From VFMC01 sp050248155 (GTDB lineage Bacteria > Actinomycetota > Acidimicrobiia > Acidimicrobiales > Ilumatobacteraceae), in the NCBI GenBank assembly GCA_050248155.1, contig JBFWSW010000006.1:61028-125027 (forward strand): DNA of 64,000 bases, given 5' to 3'. This document shows, one piece after another, positions 41,859 to 51,912 of the stretch. A program made the position numbers and the translations under genes. Positions within the stretch are counted from its first letter, which is position 1. Each line of letters begins with the position of its first letter. The notes beneath the pieces were generated by a model, which did no database searches, had not been told where the DNA came from, and worked only from the letters and a program-made list of their open reading frames with translations.

Positions 41859-42790
41859 GATCCACTCCCCTTGATGAACTCGATCAGCACCTGGTCGTGC
41901 TCCTCGGGCTTCTCCCACTGTGGCCAGTGCGCCGCATCGAGCATGTTGTAGAACTTCGCCGAGGGGAACAGGCCGGCCATGTACTCGCCGTAATCGGGTC
42001 CCTGTCCGGGGTTGTGCTCGGTCCAGAACACCAGCGTCTCCGGCTGGAACTTCTGCAGGTCTTCCTCTTCCCACCGGAAGCTCCACGTCGGCGTCTTGCC
42101 GATCATGAACAGGTTGCGCATCGACTCGATGATGGCCGGGTCCGAGTAGAGGCGGAGCCGGATCTGCACCATCTCGTCGGTCATCCGCTCCGGGCTGGCG
42201 ACGAGCCACTCCATCCGGTTCCGCATGTTCTCGTACGTCGGCTCGACGATCGACTTGTACGACAGCTCCGACAGGCGCTTGAAGTCGGTGGGGTCGGACA
42301 CGAAGTCGGTCTTCTTGGTCCGGACCTGGCCGATGCCCGTGTTGAGGATCAGCTTGCCGCAGCGCTCGGGCGCACGCATGCCGAGCTCGAACGCGAGCAT
42401 GCCACCGAGCGACTCGCCTTCGATGTGTACGCGCTCGTAGCCGAGCGCGTCGATCAGGTCGATGATCGCGTCGACCTGCAGATCGGTGCGCGTCTCGTCG
42501 TCGTAGGGCTGCTTGTCGGTGAACCCGTGGTGCAGCGCATCGATCGCGATCGCGTGGAAGCCGTGTGAGGCGAGGTTGACGATGTTGCGGGCGAACGTCT
42601 CGGCATGACCGCCGATTCCGTGGATGAGCAGGAGGGGTTCTCCGCCCTCACCTGCGTCGATGACGCGGTGCCGCCACCGGGCGCCCTGCACGAACCTCGT
42701 CTGCGCCCCGAGCAGCTCGACCGCGACGGACTGCCACTCCTCGAGTGGCTTGCACGTGACCGACTTCGACAGCTTGAAGATCTCGACCAT
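41855..42790 (-). CDS. Alpha/beta hydrolase, meta-cleavage product hydrolase-like
   Basis: A 311-residue hydrolase. It has LLLIHGIGGHAETF, the nucleophile GESLGG with Ser127, an acidic residue in TEHNPGQGPDYGEY and His in DAAHWPQWEKP. These match carbon-carbon-bond hydrolases such as BphD/CmtE. ATG at 42790 follows CCGAGGAGGGGC, an excellent ribosome site, so this is the first gene of the leftward aromatic operon. The 202-bp gap to the SDR at 42993 is a divergent promoter region with no repeat I can name. Confidence 0.88.
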   Translation of the reverse strand: MVEIFKLSKSVTCKPLEEWQSVAVELLGAQTRFVQGARWRHRVIDAGEGGEPLLLIHGIGGHAETFARNIVNLASHGFHAIAIDALHHGFTDKQPYDDETRTDLQVDAIIDLIDALGYERVHIEGESLGGMLAFELGMRAPERCGKLILNTGIGQVRTKKTDFVSDPTDFKRLSELSYKSIVEPTYENMRNRMEWLVASPERMTDEMVQIRLRLYSDPAIIESMRNLFMIGKTPTWSFRWEEEDLQKFQPETLVFWTEHNPGQGPDYGEYMAGLFPSAKFYNMLDAAHWPQWEKPEEHDQVLIEFIKGSGS

Positions 42791-42992
42791 GCCCCTCCTC
42801 GGTCGCCGCCAGTATGCAGCGCACCGATGGTGGTGTTCCATCGGCCGTGCTGCGCACCGGAACGGACCGATGCGCCCGTGCCGAGCGCCGGAACGGCTCA
42901 CGTGCCGCGGAGGCGCTGGTCGCGCATGCTGCCCACGTGACTCGATGCAACCACGCGATCCTCGGCTCCGACCTCGTCCGGCAGGGGCGGTG

Positions 42993-43769
42993 ATGACGAC
43001 GACGGCATGGGCCGAGCGGTTCTCGGTCGCCGGTCGCGTCGCGCTCGTCACCGGCGGGAGCAAGGGGCTCGGGAAGGCGTTCGCGCGCGGGCTCGCCGAG
43101 GCCGGCGCCGACGTCGTCATCGCGAGTCGCAGCGCCGACGAGCTGCGCGATGCGCTCGACGAGATCATCGAGGGCACGCCCTCCCGCGGCGCGACGGTCG
43201 TGGCCGACCTCGCTCGACGTGGCGAGGCCGACCGGCTCGCCACCGAGGCGATCGACGCGTTCGGCCGGATCGACATCCTCGTCAACAACGCCGGCACGAA
43301 CCACCTCGCCGCGATCGACGAGATCGCCGACGAGCAGTGGGACCGGGTGCTCGAGCTCAACGTGACCGCGGCGATGGCGTTGTCACGCGCCGTCGTGCCG
43401 GGCATGCGCGAGCGCGGCTGGGGTCGCATCGTGCACGTCTCGTCGATCATGGGGTTGGTCTCACGCGAGCGTCGCAACCTGTACTCGGCCACCAAGTCGG
43501 CCCTGCTCGGGTTGGCCCGGGCGAGCGCCATCGACGTCGGTGAGGCGGGCATCACCGTCAACTGCCTCGCCCCTGGCTACTTCCTCACCCCGATGACCGA
43601 AGCCGTCGTGCCCGTCCCCGATCGGGCCGCGCTCGCGGCTCGCACGGCTGTCGGGCGCTGGGGCGACCTCGACGAGCTCGTCGGCCCGCTCCTGTTGCTG
43701 TGCAGCGACGCGGGGAGCTTCATCACGGGTTCGGCCCTCGTCGTCGACGGGGGCTACACCGCGCGCTGA
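42993..43769 (+). CDS. SDR-family oxidoreductase
   Basis: A 258-residue classical SDR. The coenzyme motif is VTGGSKGLGKAFARG, then ILVNNAGTNHLAA, the active-site serine region VHVSSIMGL and YSATKSA (Tyr/Lys), and GSALVVDGGYTAR. ATG at 42993 starts the family-typical N-terminus; upstream in-frame starts as far as 42624 would overlap the divergent hydrolase gene and are rejected. Glucose/ribitol-dehydrogenase-like SDRs act on alcohols and ketones; substrate unknown. Confidence 0.88.
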   Translation: MTTTAWAERFSVAGRVALVTGGSKGLGKAFARGLAEAGADVVIASRSADELRDALDEIIEGTPSRGATVVADLARRGEADRLATEAIDAFGRIDILVNNAGTNHLAAIDEIADEQWDRVLELNVTAAMALSRAVVPGMRERGWGRIVHVSSIMGLVSRERRNLYSATKSALLGLARASAIDVGEAGITVNCLAPGYFLTPMTEAVVPVPDRAALAARTAVGRWGDLDELVGPLLLLCSDAGSFITGSALVVDGGYTAR

Positions 43770-43797
43770 TTGCGACATCGGACGAGACCAGCTACAG

Positions 43798-43816
43798 TTT
43801 CAAAGACGATTTGAAA
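43798..43816. promoter_or_regulatory. Candidate operator upstream of monooxygenase gene
   Basis: TTTCAAAGACGATTTGAAA is a perfect 7-bp inverted repeat around a 5-bp spacer. It lies 17 bp upstream of the GTG at 43834, in a gap of 64 bp. It has the same 7-5-7 geometry and WTTCAAA/TTYGAAW arms as the repeat between tetR and the hydrolase. A TTCGAA follows at 43818. Repressor binding is inference. Confidence 0.55.
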
Positions 43817-43833
43817 ATTCGAAAGGGGCTTGG

Positions 43834-45617
<1,784 letters not shown>

Positions 45618-45621
<4 letters not shown>

Positions 45622-46814
45622 AGGCCGCGCTCGATCGATCGATCGACGTCGACTCGCACGAGATGATCCCGTGCCACGTCTGGTTGGAGTGGTTCGGTGA
45701 CGACGTCGCGCCGGTCATCGACCTGATGAACTCGAGCCCTCGCGCGACGAACAACGGGTTGAACACGATCGCCCGCCCCGACATCGTCGCCGACGACGCA
45801 GAGATCACGTCCACGTCGGTGTGGAACGACAAGGGCGCTGCCGCACCGGGCGCGTTCGACATGGACCGGCGCATCGACGCGATGGATGCGATGGGCGTGG
45901 ACCGATCGCTGGTGTTCCCGAGCTTCGGTCTGATCGGCATCCGCCTCGCATCGTCTCCCGAGCTCGGCGGCGCGGCCTTCCAGGTCGACCTGCCGATCGC
46001 GGACGCGCGTCGCCTCGGCGTACTCGCGATGGACGTCCACAACCGCTGGGGTGCGCGCGTCACGACCGGCGAGGCGGGACGGCGGGCCCGCCCCGTGGGG
46101 GTGATGCTCACCGAGTCCGTCGACCAGATGCTCGACGACCTGCACTCGCTCATCGCGTCGGGCTATCGCGCGGTCTGGATCCCCACAGCGAACCCGCCGG
46201 CCGAGACGTCACCGGCCGACCCCGCGCTCGACGCGTTCTGGCGGACCGCAGCCGACGCCGACGTCGCCGTGCTGCTGCACATCGGCACCGACTTCAACTT
46301 CCCGGCGTCGACGCGCTGGACGGCCAACGTCGACGCCTTCGCCACGCCGAGCGCCGCAGCGGAGTTCCCGGTGAGCCCGTTCACCGGCGCGACGGTGAAC
46401 TTCGCGAGCGAGAACTTCATCTCGGCGATGGTGCTCGGTGGGGTGTTCGAGCGCGTGCCGAACCTGCGATTCGGAGCGATCGAGGTGGGTGCCGGCTGGC
46501 TCGGCCCACTCGCCGAGCGGCTCGACATGTGGGCCGAAGTCTTCCCGAAGCGCCTGACCGGGGTGATCTCGGCGCGGCCGTCGGAGTACCTGGCGCGCAA
46601 CCTGCGGGTGACACCGTTCCACTTCGAGCCGATCGACACGTACTTCGAGCGGTTCCCCACGGTCGCGGACTGCTTCTGCTTCTCGACCGACTACCCGCAT
46701 GTCGAGGGCGGCATCGACACCAAGGCGCGCCAGGCCGCCGCGCTGAGCCGGCTCGGTCCCGACGTCGTCGAGGGCTTCTTCGCCACCAACGGCGAATGGC
46801 TGGTCCCGGCCTGA
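45618..46814 (+). CDS. Amidohydrolase-2 family protein
   Basis: A 398-residue metal-dependent hydrolase. N-terminal IDVDSHEMIPCHVW gives the D-x-H-type ligand region, VLLHIGTDFNFP the middle His, and FCFSTDYPHVEGG the C-terminal Asp. It is co-translated with the Baeyer-Villiger gene (ATGA), so it may hydrolyse or decarboxylate a downstream product. It shares fold but not close sequence with 22314-23546. The gene ends 10 bp before the convergent LLM stop. Confidence 0.85.
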
Positions 46815-46824
46815 TCCCCGGCGA

Positions 46825-48024
46825 TCAGGAGATGACCGCTCCGGGCCGCCGATACCCGCGTGGCCGCGAGGCGAACGTCTCGCCGGTCTCGGCCTCGTGC
46901 TGGTCGAACGCCGCCTGTGCCGCCTGCACCCGGCGGTCGACCAGCTCCGTCTGGTTCTTCGTGCACCAGTCGTAGGATGCGTCGCGGTTGGCGTTCACGT
47001 TCGTGAAGTGCGGCATCACGTGCTGTGCGTAGAGCTCGAGCGACCGCTTCCTCGCCGGCCAGTCCGCCCAGTCGGTCATCAGGACGAGCAGCGCGCCGAA
47101 CTCGCCCTGCTTCTGGTACAGCCGCTCGATCCGCTCGATGGCGTCCGCCGGCGTCCCGATGATCCCGACGGGGTGCTCGCGCACCCAGTCGACGTAGTCG
47201 GCGCCCTCCGGGACGTCGAAGCGCGGTTGGTTGTTGTTCAAATAGCGGATCCACTCCTCCATCCCGTACCGGACGTCGGAGTACGCCTGCTCCTCGGTGT
47301 CGGCGAGGTGCATCGACACGACGCAGCGGAGCTGGCTGCGATCCATCACGTGGCCGTGCTGCTCGGCGAACTCGCACGCGACCCGCCAGTTCGTCCCGAG
47401 CGCGTCGAAGCCTGCTCCGTCGCCGGCTGCCACGCAGAGCATGCCGAGGCCGTGGGTGCCGGCCGTTCGTCCGCCCGACACGGTCACGGCGCTGGCGACC
47501 GACACCTCCGGATGCGGGACGGTGTACGGACGCAGGTGCGTGTGCGCGTCGCGCAGCGAGTACCAGTCGGTCTCCTCCGTGACCCACTCGCCCCTGAACA
47601 GCCGGAGGATGACGTCGATCGCCTCGTTGGCGCGACGCCGCGTGTCGTCCGGGTCGATGCCCATCATCAGCGCGTCGGAGGTGAGCAGGCCGGGCCCGAC
47701 GCCGAGCATCACGCGGCCGCGCGTCATGTGGTCGAGCTGGATGATCCGGTTGGCGACGTTGAGCGGGTGGTGGTACGGCAACGAGATGACGCCCGTGCCG
47801 AAGCGGAGCCGGGTCGTGCGTTGCGCCGCGGCAGCGATGAAGAGCTCGGGCGAGTCGATGATCTCCATCCCGGCGGAGTGGTGCTCGCCGATCCAGGCCT
47901 CGTCGAACCCGAGCTCGTCGATCCACTCGCAGAGCTGGATGTCGCGCTCGAGCGCGAGCGTCGGGTTCTCGGCGCGTGGGTGGAACGGCGGGAGGAAGAT
48001 GCCGTGCCGAAGCGGGATGGTCAT
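46825..48024 (-). CDS. LLM-class flavin-dependent oxidoreductase
   Basis: A 399-residue luciferase-like enzyme. It has MTIPLRHGIFLPPFHPRAEN, WIDELGFDEAWIGEHHSAG, RLRFGTGVISLPYHHPLNVA and RVMLGVGPGLLTSDALMMG. Limonene monooxygenase and alkanal monooxygenase-like proteins share these features. The ATG at 48024 has GGAGCTGACAC upstream. It is leftward and convergent with the amidohydrolase. The gap of 85 bp to the quinone oxidoreductase gene upstream shows nothing notable. Confidence 0.86.
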   Translation of the reverse strand: MTIPLRHGIFLPPFHPRAENPTLALERDIQLCEWIDELGFDEAWIGEHHSAGMEIIDSPELFIAAAAQRTTRLRFGTGVISLPYHHPLNVANRIIQLDHMTRGRVMLGVGPGLLTSDALMMGIDPDDTRRRANEAIDVILRLFRGEWVTEETDWYSLRDAHTHLRPYTVPHPEVSVASAVTVSGGRTAGTHGLGMLCVAAGDGAGFDALGTNWRVACEFAEQHGHVMDRSQLRCVVSMHLADTEEQAYSDVRYGMEEWIRYLNNNQPRFDVPEGADYVDWVREHPVGIIGTPADAIERIERLYQKQGEFGALLVLMTDWADWPARKRSLELYAQHVMPHFTNVNANRDASYDWCTKNQTELVDRRVQAAQAAFDQHEAETGETFASRPRGYRRPGAVIS

Positions 48025-48109
48025 GTGTCAGCTCCTCTGGGGACGGCGTCGGACCGAGTGCCGTTGGGCGGTCATCGCGACGTCGCGTGGGTCGAGCGGG
48101 CGAGGTTGG

Positions 48110-49081
48110 TCATGGAATCAGCAGCACTCGCCCGAACGCCTGCCGCTCTTCGATGTACCGATGCGCCGCGGCTGCCTCCGACAACGGGAAGCGGCGATCG
48201 ATCACCGGCCGCAGCTCACCGTTGGCAGCGCGCCGGAGGACCGAGTCGATGACCCCACGGACGCGGGCCCGATTGCCGTCGGCGTCGACGCCGAGCAGCA
48301 CGCCGGTGAGCGACGCGTGCTTGCGCTGCATCGGCCACACGTCGGGCGGGCGATCGTCGCGCCCGGCGCGACCGACCCAGCTGATCCGACCACGATACGC
48401 GAGCGCAGCGATGCTGCCCTCCAGCGTCCGCCCACCGACGGGGTCGACGACGAGGTCGACACCGCGCCCGTTGGTGAGCCTCATCACCTCGCTCGGGACG
48501 TCGCTGGTCGTGTAGTCGATCCCGTGATCCATGCCGTACTCGTGCAGGCGCCCCAGGCGGGCGTCGCTCGATGCCGTGGCGAGCACCAGGCCTGCCCCCG
48601 CGGCCTTGGCGAGCTGGATCGCGGCGAGGCCCACTCCCCCCGCGCCCGCCTGCACGAGCACCGACTCACCCGGGCGCAGCCGCCCGAACTCGAACAGACC
48701 CTCATGGGCGGTCCCGAACTCGAGCGGCACGGCGGCGGCGAGCTCGATGTCGAGGCCGTCCGGCACGGCGTAGACGGAGTCCGCGGCGGCGCTCACCACC
48801 GCCGCATGGCTGCCCGATCGAGTGATCGCGACGACTGGCTGTCCGACGACGAAGCCGGTGACGTCGGCGCCGACCGCATGCACCGTTCCTGCGGACTGGT
48901 ACCCGACGATGTGCGGTGTCGCGGTCATCGCACCTCGCGAGCGGTTGATGAGGTCGCCGCCTTGCACGCCGATGGCCTGCACGTCGATCAGCACGCCGCG
49001 AAGGTGCAGGAGAGGGTCCGGGACCTCGGCGTAGCGGAGCACCTCCGGCCCACCCGTCCGGTCGTACACCGCTGCGAGCAC
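48110..49081 (-). CDS. MDR-family quinone oxidoreductase/zinc-free alcohol dehydrogenase
   Basis: A 323-residue medium-chain reductase. N-terminal half has VPDPLLHLRGVLIDVQAIGVQGGDL and a GYQSAGTVHAVGADV; the coenzyme domain has GAGGVGLAAIQLAKAAGA (NADPH GxGxxG) and DLVVDPVGG. No structural Zn cysteines are present, as in quinone oxidoreductases. The GTG start at 49081 is probable. It reduces quinones or enones using NADPH. It has no strong operon link: 88 bp lie before the epimerase gene upstream. Confidence 0.86.
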   Translation of the reverse strand: MLAAVYDRTGGPEVLRYAEVPDPLLHLRGVLIDVQAIGVQGGDLINRSRGAMTATPHIVGYQSAGTVHAVGADVTGFVVGQPVVAITRSGSHAAVVSAAADSVYAVPDGLDIELAAAVPLEFGTAHEGLFEFGRLRPGESVLVQAGAGGVGLAAIQLAKAAGAGLVLATASSDARLGRLHEYGMDHGIDYTTSDVPSEVMRLTNGRGVDLVVDPVGGRTLEGSIAALAYRGRISWVGRAGRDDRPPDVWPMQRKHASLTGVLLGVDADGNRARVRGVIDSVLRRAANGELRPVIDRRFPLSEAAAAHRYIEERQAFGRVLLIP

Positions 49082-49169
49082 GTGGTGACCGTATGGACAG
49101 TGGGTGCCGTCGTGAACCGGGGCGTGCCGCTCCGCTGAACCGTCCTCCCCGGACTGGCGGGCGACCGGG

Positions 49170-50087
49170 CTACGAGCTGAGCGCCTCGGGGTGTCGCGCC
49201 ATCACCATGCGCCTCATGCCCTCGCGCCAGTCGACCGTCGTGCCACCGGTCAACGAGTCGAACCTCGCGGTGTCGACCTCCACGCTCTCCAGTGCGGCAG
49301 GGTTGTCGACATAGGTGGCCTGCCGGCCGGTGAGGCCGGCGATGTGGTCGCACCACTCCCTGAGCCGCACCGGCTGCGCCCCGCCCCAGTTCACGATCGT
49401 CGCCGGAACCGCTGCTGCATCGAGCAGCGCGGGGATTGATGCGACGAGGTCGTCGGTGTGGATGGGGTTGTACACCGACGGGCTCGTCGGGTGCACGCCG
49501 ATCGGGTTCCCGGCGAGGATCTGCTCGAGGTGGATCGCCGGCCAGCCACCGTGGTCGCCGTACGGGACGTTCAGGCGAGCGATGGTCGCGGGCAGCCCGA
49601 GATGACGCGACATCGTGCGCACCACCGCCTCGGCTGCGATCTTCGAGATGCTGTACGTCGGCAGCACCTTGCGGTGGTTGTCGCCGAGAGGGTCGGTCTC
49701 GGCCAGCGGGCCTTCCTTCGACTCGTAGACGCCCGTCGTCGAGCAGTGGAAGAAGGCCCTCGCATCGGCGAACCGGGCCATCAGCAGCCCGACCGATTCA
49801 GCGTTGGCGGTGAGCGCCTCGTCGAAGCCGGCCTGCTTGGCGACTGCGAAGTTGAGCACGACGTCGACGTGGTCGGGAAGTCCCGAGAACTCGCCGGTCG
49901 CGAGGTCGATCGAGACGCAGTGCACGCCGGCCGCACTGAGCTGATCCCGGGCATCCGGGTTGGTGAAGCGGGCGGCCGCGATGACCTCGTTGCCCAGCGA
50001 CTGGTCGGCGAACGCAGTTGCGATCGGCAGCGCGACCATGCCGGTCGCACCGGTCACCAGGATCGAGGAATCTCGCAGCACGGGCAT
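49170..50087 (-). CDS. NAD-dependent epimerase/dehydratase family protein
   Basis: A 305-residue extended SDR. The NAD(P)-binding motif is ILVTGATGMVALPIA; the active site has HCSTTGVY and the catalytic YSISK (Tyr/Lys). NVPYGDHGGWPAI follows. Extended SDRs act on nucleotide sugars or on acyl/aldehyde substrates; the family is too broad to name one. ATG at 50087 follows CGGAGGCG. A small ORF with a strong ribosome site ends 8 bp upstream. Confidence 0.85.
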   Translation of the reverse strand: MPVLRDSSILVTGATGMVALPIATAFADQSLGNEVIAAARFTNPDARDQLSAAGVHCVSIDLATGEFSGLPDHVDVVLNFAVAKQAGFDEALTANAESVGLLMARFADARAFFHCSTTGVYESKEGPLAETDPLGDNHRKVLPTYSISKIAAEAVVRTMSRHLGLPATIARLNVPYGDHGGWPAIHLEQILAGNPIGVHPTSPSVYNPIHTDDLVASIPALLDAAAVPATIVNWGGAQPVRLREWCDHIAGLTGRQATYVDNPAALESVEVDTARFDSLTGGTTVDWREGMRRMVMARHPEALSS

Positions 50088-50095
50088 CGCCTCCG

Positions 50096-50188
50096 TCAGG
50101 ACGGGAAGTCAGCGGTGACGTCCGAGGGACTCGGCTCGTTCGCCAGGTGCAGCACCACCATGTGGTTCGCCGCTCGCCGCATCCTCAT
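50096..50188 (-). CDS. Putative 30-residue peptide upstream of the epimerase
   Basis: A short ORF starts with ATG at 50188 after CCCAGGAGGACTCG, a near-perfect ribosome site, and ends 8 bp before the epimerase ATG. The product, beginning MRMRRAANHMVVLHLANE, has a basic N-terminus and an acidic C-terminus (PSPSDVTADFPS). It could be a leader peptide, a small protein or an old start region of the epimerase. No known family. Confidence 0.45.
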   Translation of the reverse strand: MRMRRAANHMVVLHLANEPSPSDVTADFPS

Positions 50189-50189
50189 C

Positions 50190-50599
50190 GAGTCCTCCTG
50201 GGCATCGTTGAGCCGAGCGTGAAGAGCCGACCCACTGGCGACGACGGTACACCAACCAGACGTTCGATTCACCAGGGTTGCCTCGCGGGGAGGCGTGCAC
50301 TGAGCTCACAACGGTCGATTGTGCGATCGCGGCACGACCAGGCCAGCTGGTGCGCTGGTGGGCGTGACAGGGATCGAACCTGCTACCTCCACGGTGTCAT
50401 GGACGGCCGAGCGTCCGATGTCGTTCGCCACGTCCGCCTGAGCAGGACTTCGACCGCTTTCGACGTTCGTACTCGTTCGCCTCTGTTCGGGGCGTTCGGC
50501 ACCACGTCGGCACCATCTCACCGACCACGGTGAGGGCAGTGACCCCGGCGCGGTTGCAGCCGCCCGAGGTCTGACCGAGACCCCAAGGAGGTACTCGAT
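50190..50599. other. Intergenic stretch containing the left attachment site
   Basis: Besides the att repeat at 50356-50400, this 410-bp stretch holds no ORF I can support. Left of the repeat it is the chromosomal flank of the epimerase region; right of it lies the promoter side of the element, ending with AAGGAGG at 50586-50592 before the first cargo gene. Confidence 0.6.
50356..50400. repeat. Left attachment site (tRNA-Val 3' fragment)
   Basis: Forty-five bases matching 54938-54982 with one mismatch. It carries the TpsiC arm, acceptor 3' strand and CCA of a tRNA-Val on the minus strand, but no 5' half, so it is not a functional tRNA. Confidence 0.88.
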
Positions 50600-50971
50600 A
50601 TGAGCAACGTAGCAACCACCCACACCACCACCGACGAGCCGCTCGACTGCTCGACGATCCCGGACTGGTACGCCGACTGCACCTGCAGCCGGTACCTGGG
50701 CCGGGTCCAGGCCGTCAACCACGACTGGCTGCTCGGCCTCGAGGCCCGCGGCATCGCCGGCGCCGCCGAACTGTTCGCCTACGTCGAGGCGTGCATCGAG
50801 GATCCTGAGTCGACGCGCCGCGAGGAGTCGGTCGACTGGCTCGAGCTGACCAACTTCGTCGCCCGCCACAACTGGCGGGATCCGGCCGCGATGATGGAGG
50901 TCGCCGGCTGGGCCGAGACGTTCGGGCGGCCGCGCAGTGCGGCCCTCGACGCGACGACGATGGGGCGATGA
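50600..50971 (+). CDS. Small hypothetical protein of the element
   Basis: A 123-residue protein with no recognised family. It starts MSNVATTHTTTDEPLDCST, is acidic, and contains CTCSRYLGRVQAVNHDW with three Cys. The AAGGAGGTACTCGAT before the ATG is the strongest ribosome site of the element. Its TGA overlaps the ATG of the next gene (ATGA). Small Cys/acidic proteins of this kind are typical first genes of actinobacterial integrative elements; function unknown. Confidence 0.7.
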   Translation: MSNVATTHTTTDEPLDCSTIPDWYADCTCSRYLGRVQAVNHDWLLGLEARGIAGAAELFAYVEACIEDPESTRREESVDWLELTNFVARHNWRDPAAMMEVAGWAETFGRPRSAALDATTMGR

Positions 50972-51558
50972 CCGATCGTTCCATCGCCGGCCGGATCGGC
51001 GCTCACATGTCGTGGGCCCGCACCGTCGACCGCAGTGCCCGGACCGCGAACGCACGACGTAGCGGTCCGGGCGAGGTCGACTGGCACCTCGCCCGCCTCG
51101 GCCCTCAGTTCGACGACGCCACCGCCGCGCAGCGGTTGGCGGCCGCAGAGTCGGCGCGCAAGGCCTACTTCGCTGCCCTCGCGCTCAAGTCGGCGAAGAG
51201 CCGCCCCCGGCGCTAGGTCATTCGTCGTCATCCTCCGGGCGCGGGACGTGGTGACGCCGAGGCCCTCGATGCCGCGCCGGATCAGCCTGCCCGCTAACTC
51301 GTGCTGCCGAGCCTCGGGTCCCTTTGGCAGCGCCTCGTCGGCGATGTGCTGCGCGAACGCTGCCACGGTGCCGGCAAACACTCGGAGGACCGCGTAGACG
51401 AGCTGGATGTCCTCCTCAAGGCGGTGAGCGCTGCCGACGGCTTCGATGTCGGCCATCGCGTTGACGCCGCCGATCTGGGCGAGCGACAGGGCCTCGACGA
51501 TCGCCTTCGATTCGGTGATCAGAGCCACGCCGTCGTCGTGCTGTTCGTCCTCGTCCAC
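50779..51558 (-). CDS. Doubtful leftward ORF, antisense to the two small genes
   Basis: A frame opened by GTG at 51558 after AAGGGGGCGAG, an excellent ribosome site. The first ~115 residues look protein-like (ALSLAQIGGVNAMADIEAV, LVYAVLRVFAGTVAAFAQHIA). After about 51220 the product becomes Arg/Ser/Gly-rich and runs antisense to the two small genes until 50779. A shift by one base near 51240 would give a stop at once, so the gene may be frameshifted and really end near 51225. If real, it is a small protein of unknown function. Confidence 0.35.
   Translation of the reverse strand: MDEDEQHDDGVALITESKAIVEALSLAQIGGVNAMADIEAVGSAHRLEEDIQLVYAVLRVFAGTVAAFAQHIADEALPKGPEARQHELAGRLIRRGIEGLGVTTSRARRMTTNDLAPGAALRRLEREGSEVGLARRLCGRQPLRGGGVVELRAEAGEVPVDLARTATSCVRGPGTAVDGAGPRHVSADPAGDGTIGHRPIVVASRAALRGRPNVSAQPATSIIAAGSRQLWRATKLVSSSQSTDSSRRVDSGSSMHAST
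50968..51216 (+). CDS. Small basic hypothetical protein of the element
   Basis: An 82-residue basic protein. It starts MTDRSIAGRIGAHMSWART and ends KAYFAALALKSAKSRPRR. The IAGRIGAHxSWAxTxDRxARTxxAR pattern recurs in small proteins of actinobacterial mobile elements as I recall, with no assigned function; I cannot verify this here. Start overlaps the previous stop. The 3' half is overlapped on the other strand by the doubtful ORF at 50779-51558. Confidence 0.7.
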   Translation: MTDRSIAGRIGAHMSWARTVDRSARTANARRSGPGEVDWHLARLGPQFDDATAAQRLAAAESARKAYFAALALKSAKSRPRR

Positions 51559-51603
51559 CTCGCCCCCTTCGTGTTCCTTGACGTCGGTTCTAGCCTCGCG
51601 CAC

Positions 51604-51873
51604 GTGGCAGCCAGCGATGGCCTCGACGACATCTACGGCCCGGCGATCCCGATCACCCAGCACCCGAAGGTGCGCGTGCAGCCGCTGCTCGACTTCCTCG
51701 CCGAGGCCGGCGACGACGCCTCGCTACGCACCGTCGCGCGCCGCCTCGGCATCGATCCGGCGGTGCTGTGCCGGCCGCTCTCGCTCGGCCAGGCCGACAC
51801 CTTCGCCACGAAGCTCGGCTACCACCCGGGCGAGGTGTGGGGCGCTGCGTACTGGCGGCCGCGAGCAGCGTGA
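51604..51873 (+). CDS. Small HTH-like protein of the element
   Basis: An 89-residue protein starting at GTG 51604 (VAASDGLDDIYGPAIP). The segment SLRTVARRLGIDPAVLCRPL followed by GQADTFATKLGYHPGEVWG reads as a helix-turn-helix-like fold seen in small actinobacterial phage and element proteins. It is divergent from the doubtful ORF and lies 39 bp before the SIR2 gene. A longer ORF from 51301 is not supported by a ribosome site. Confidence 0.6.
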   Translation: MAASDGLDDIYGPAIPITQHPKVRVQPLLDFLAEAGDDASLRTVARRLGIDPAVLCRPLSLGQADTFATKLGYHPGEVWGAAYWRPRAA

Positions 51874-51912
51874 CGGGACGGCCATCGCCCAGGCAGCGGC
51901 CAACTGGCCGGT

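Noticed and set aside
38184..42790. Assignment of the aromatic operon to biphenyl or steroid (hsa) degradation
   Set aside because: The sequence supports the enzyme families and active sites but not the substrate; key companion genes of either pathway are not visible.
50356..50400. A second functional tRNA-Val
   Set aside because: Only the 3' portion is present, without D arm or 5' acceptor strand, as expected for an attachment-site duplicate.
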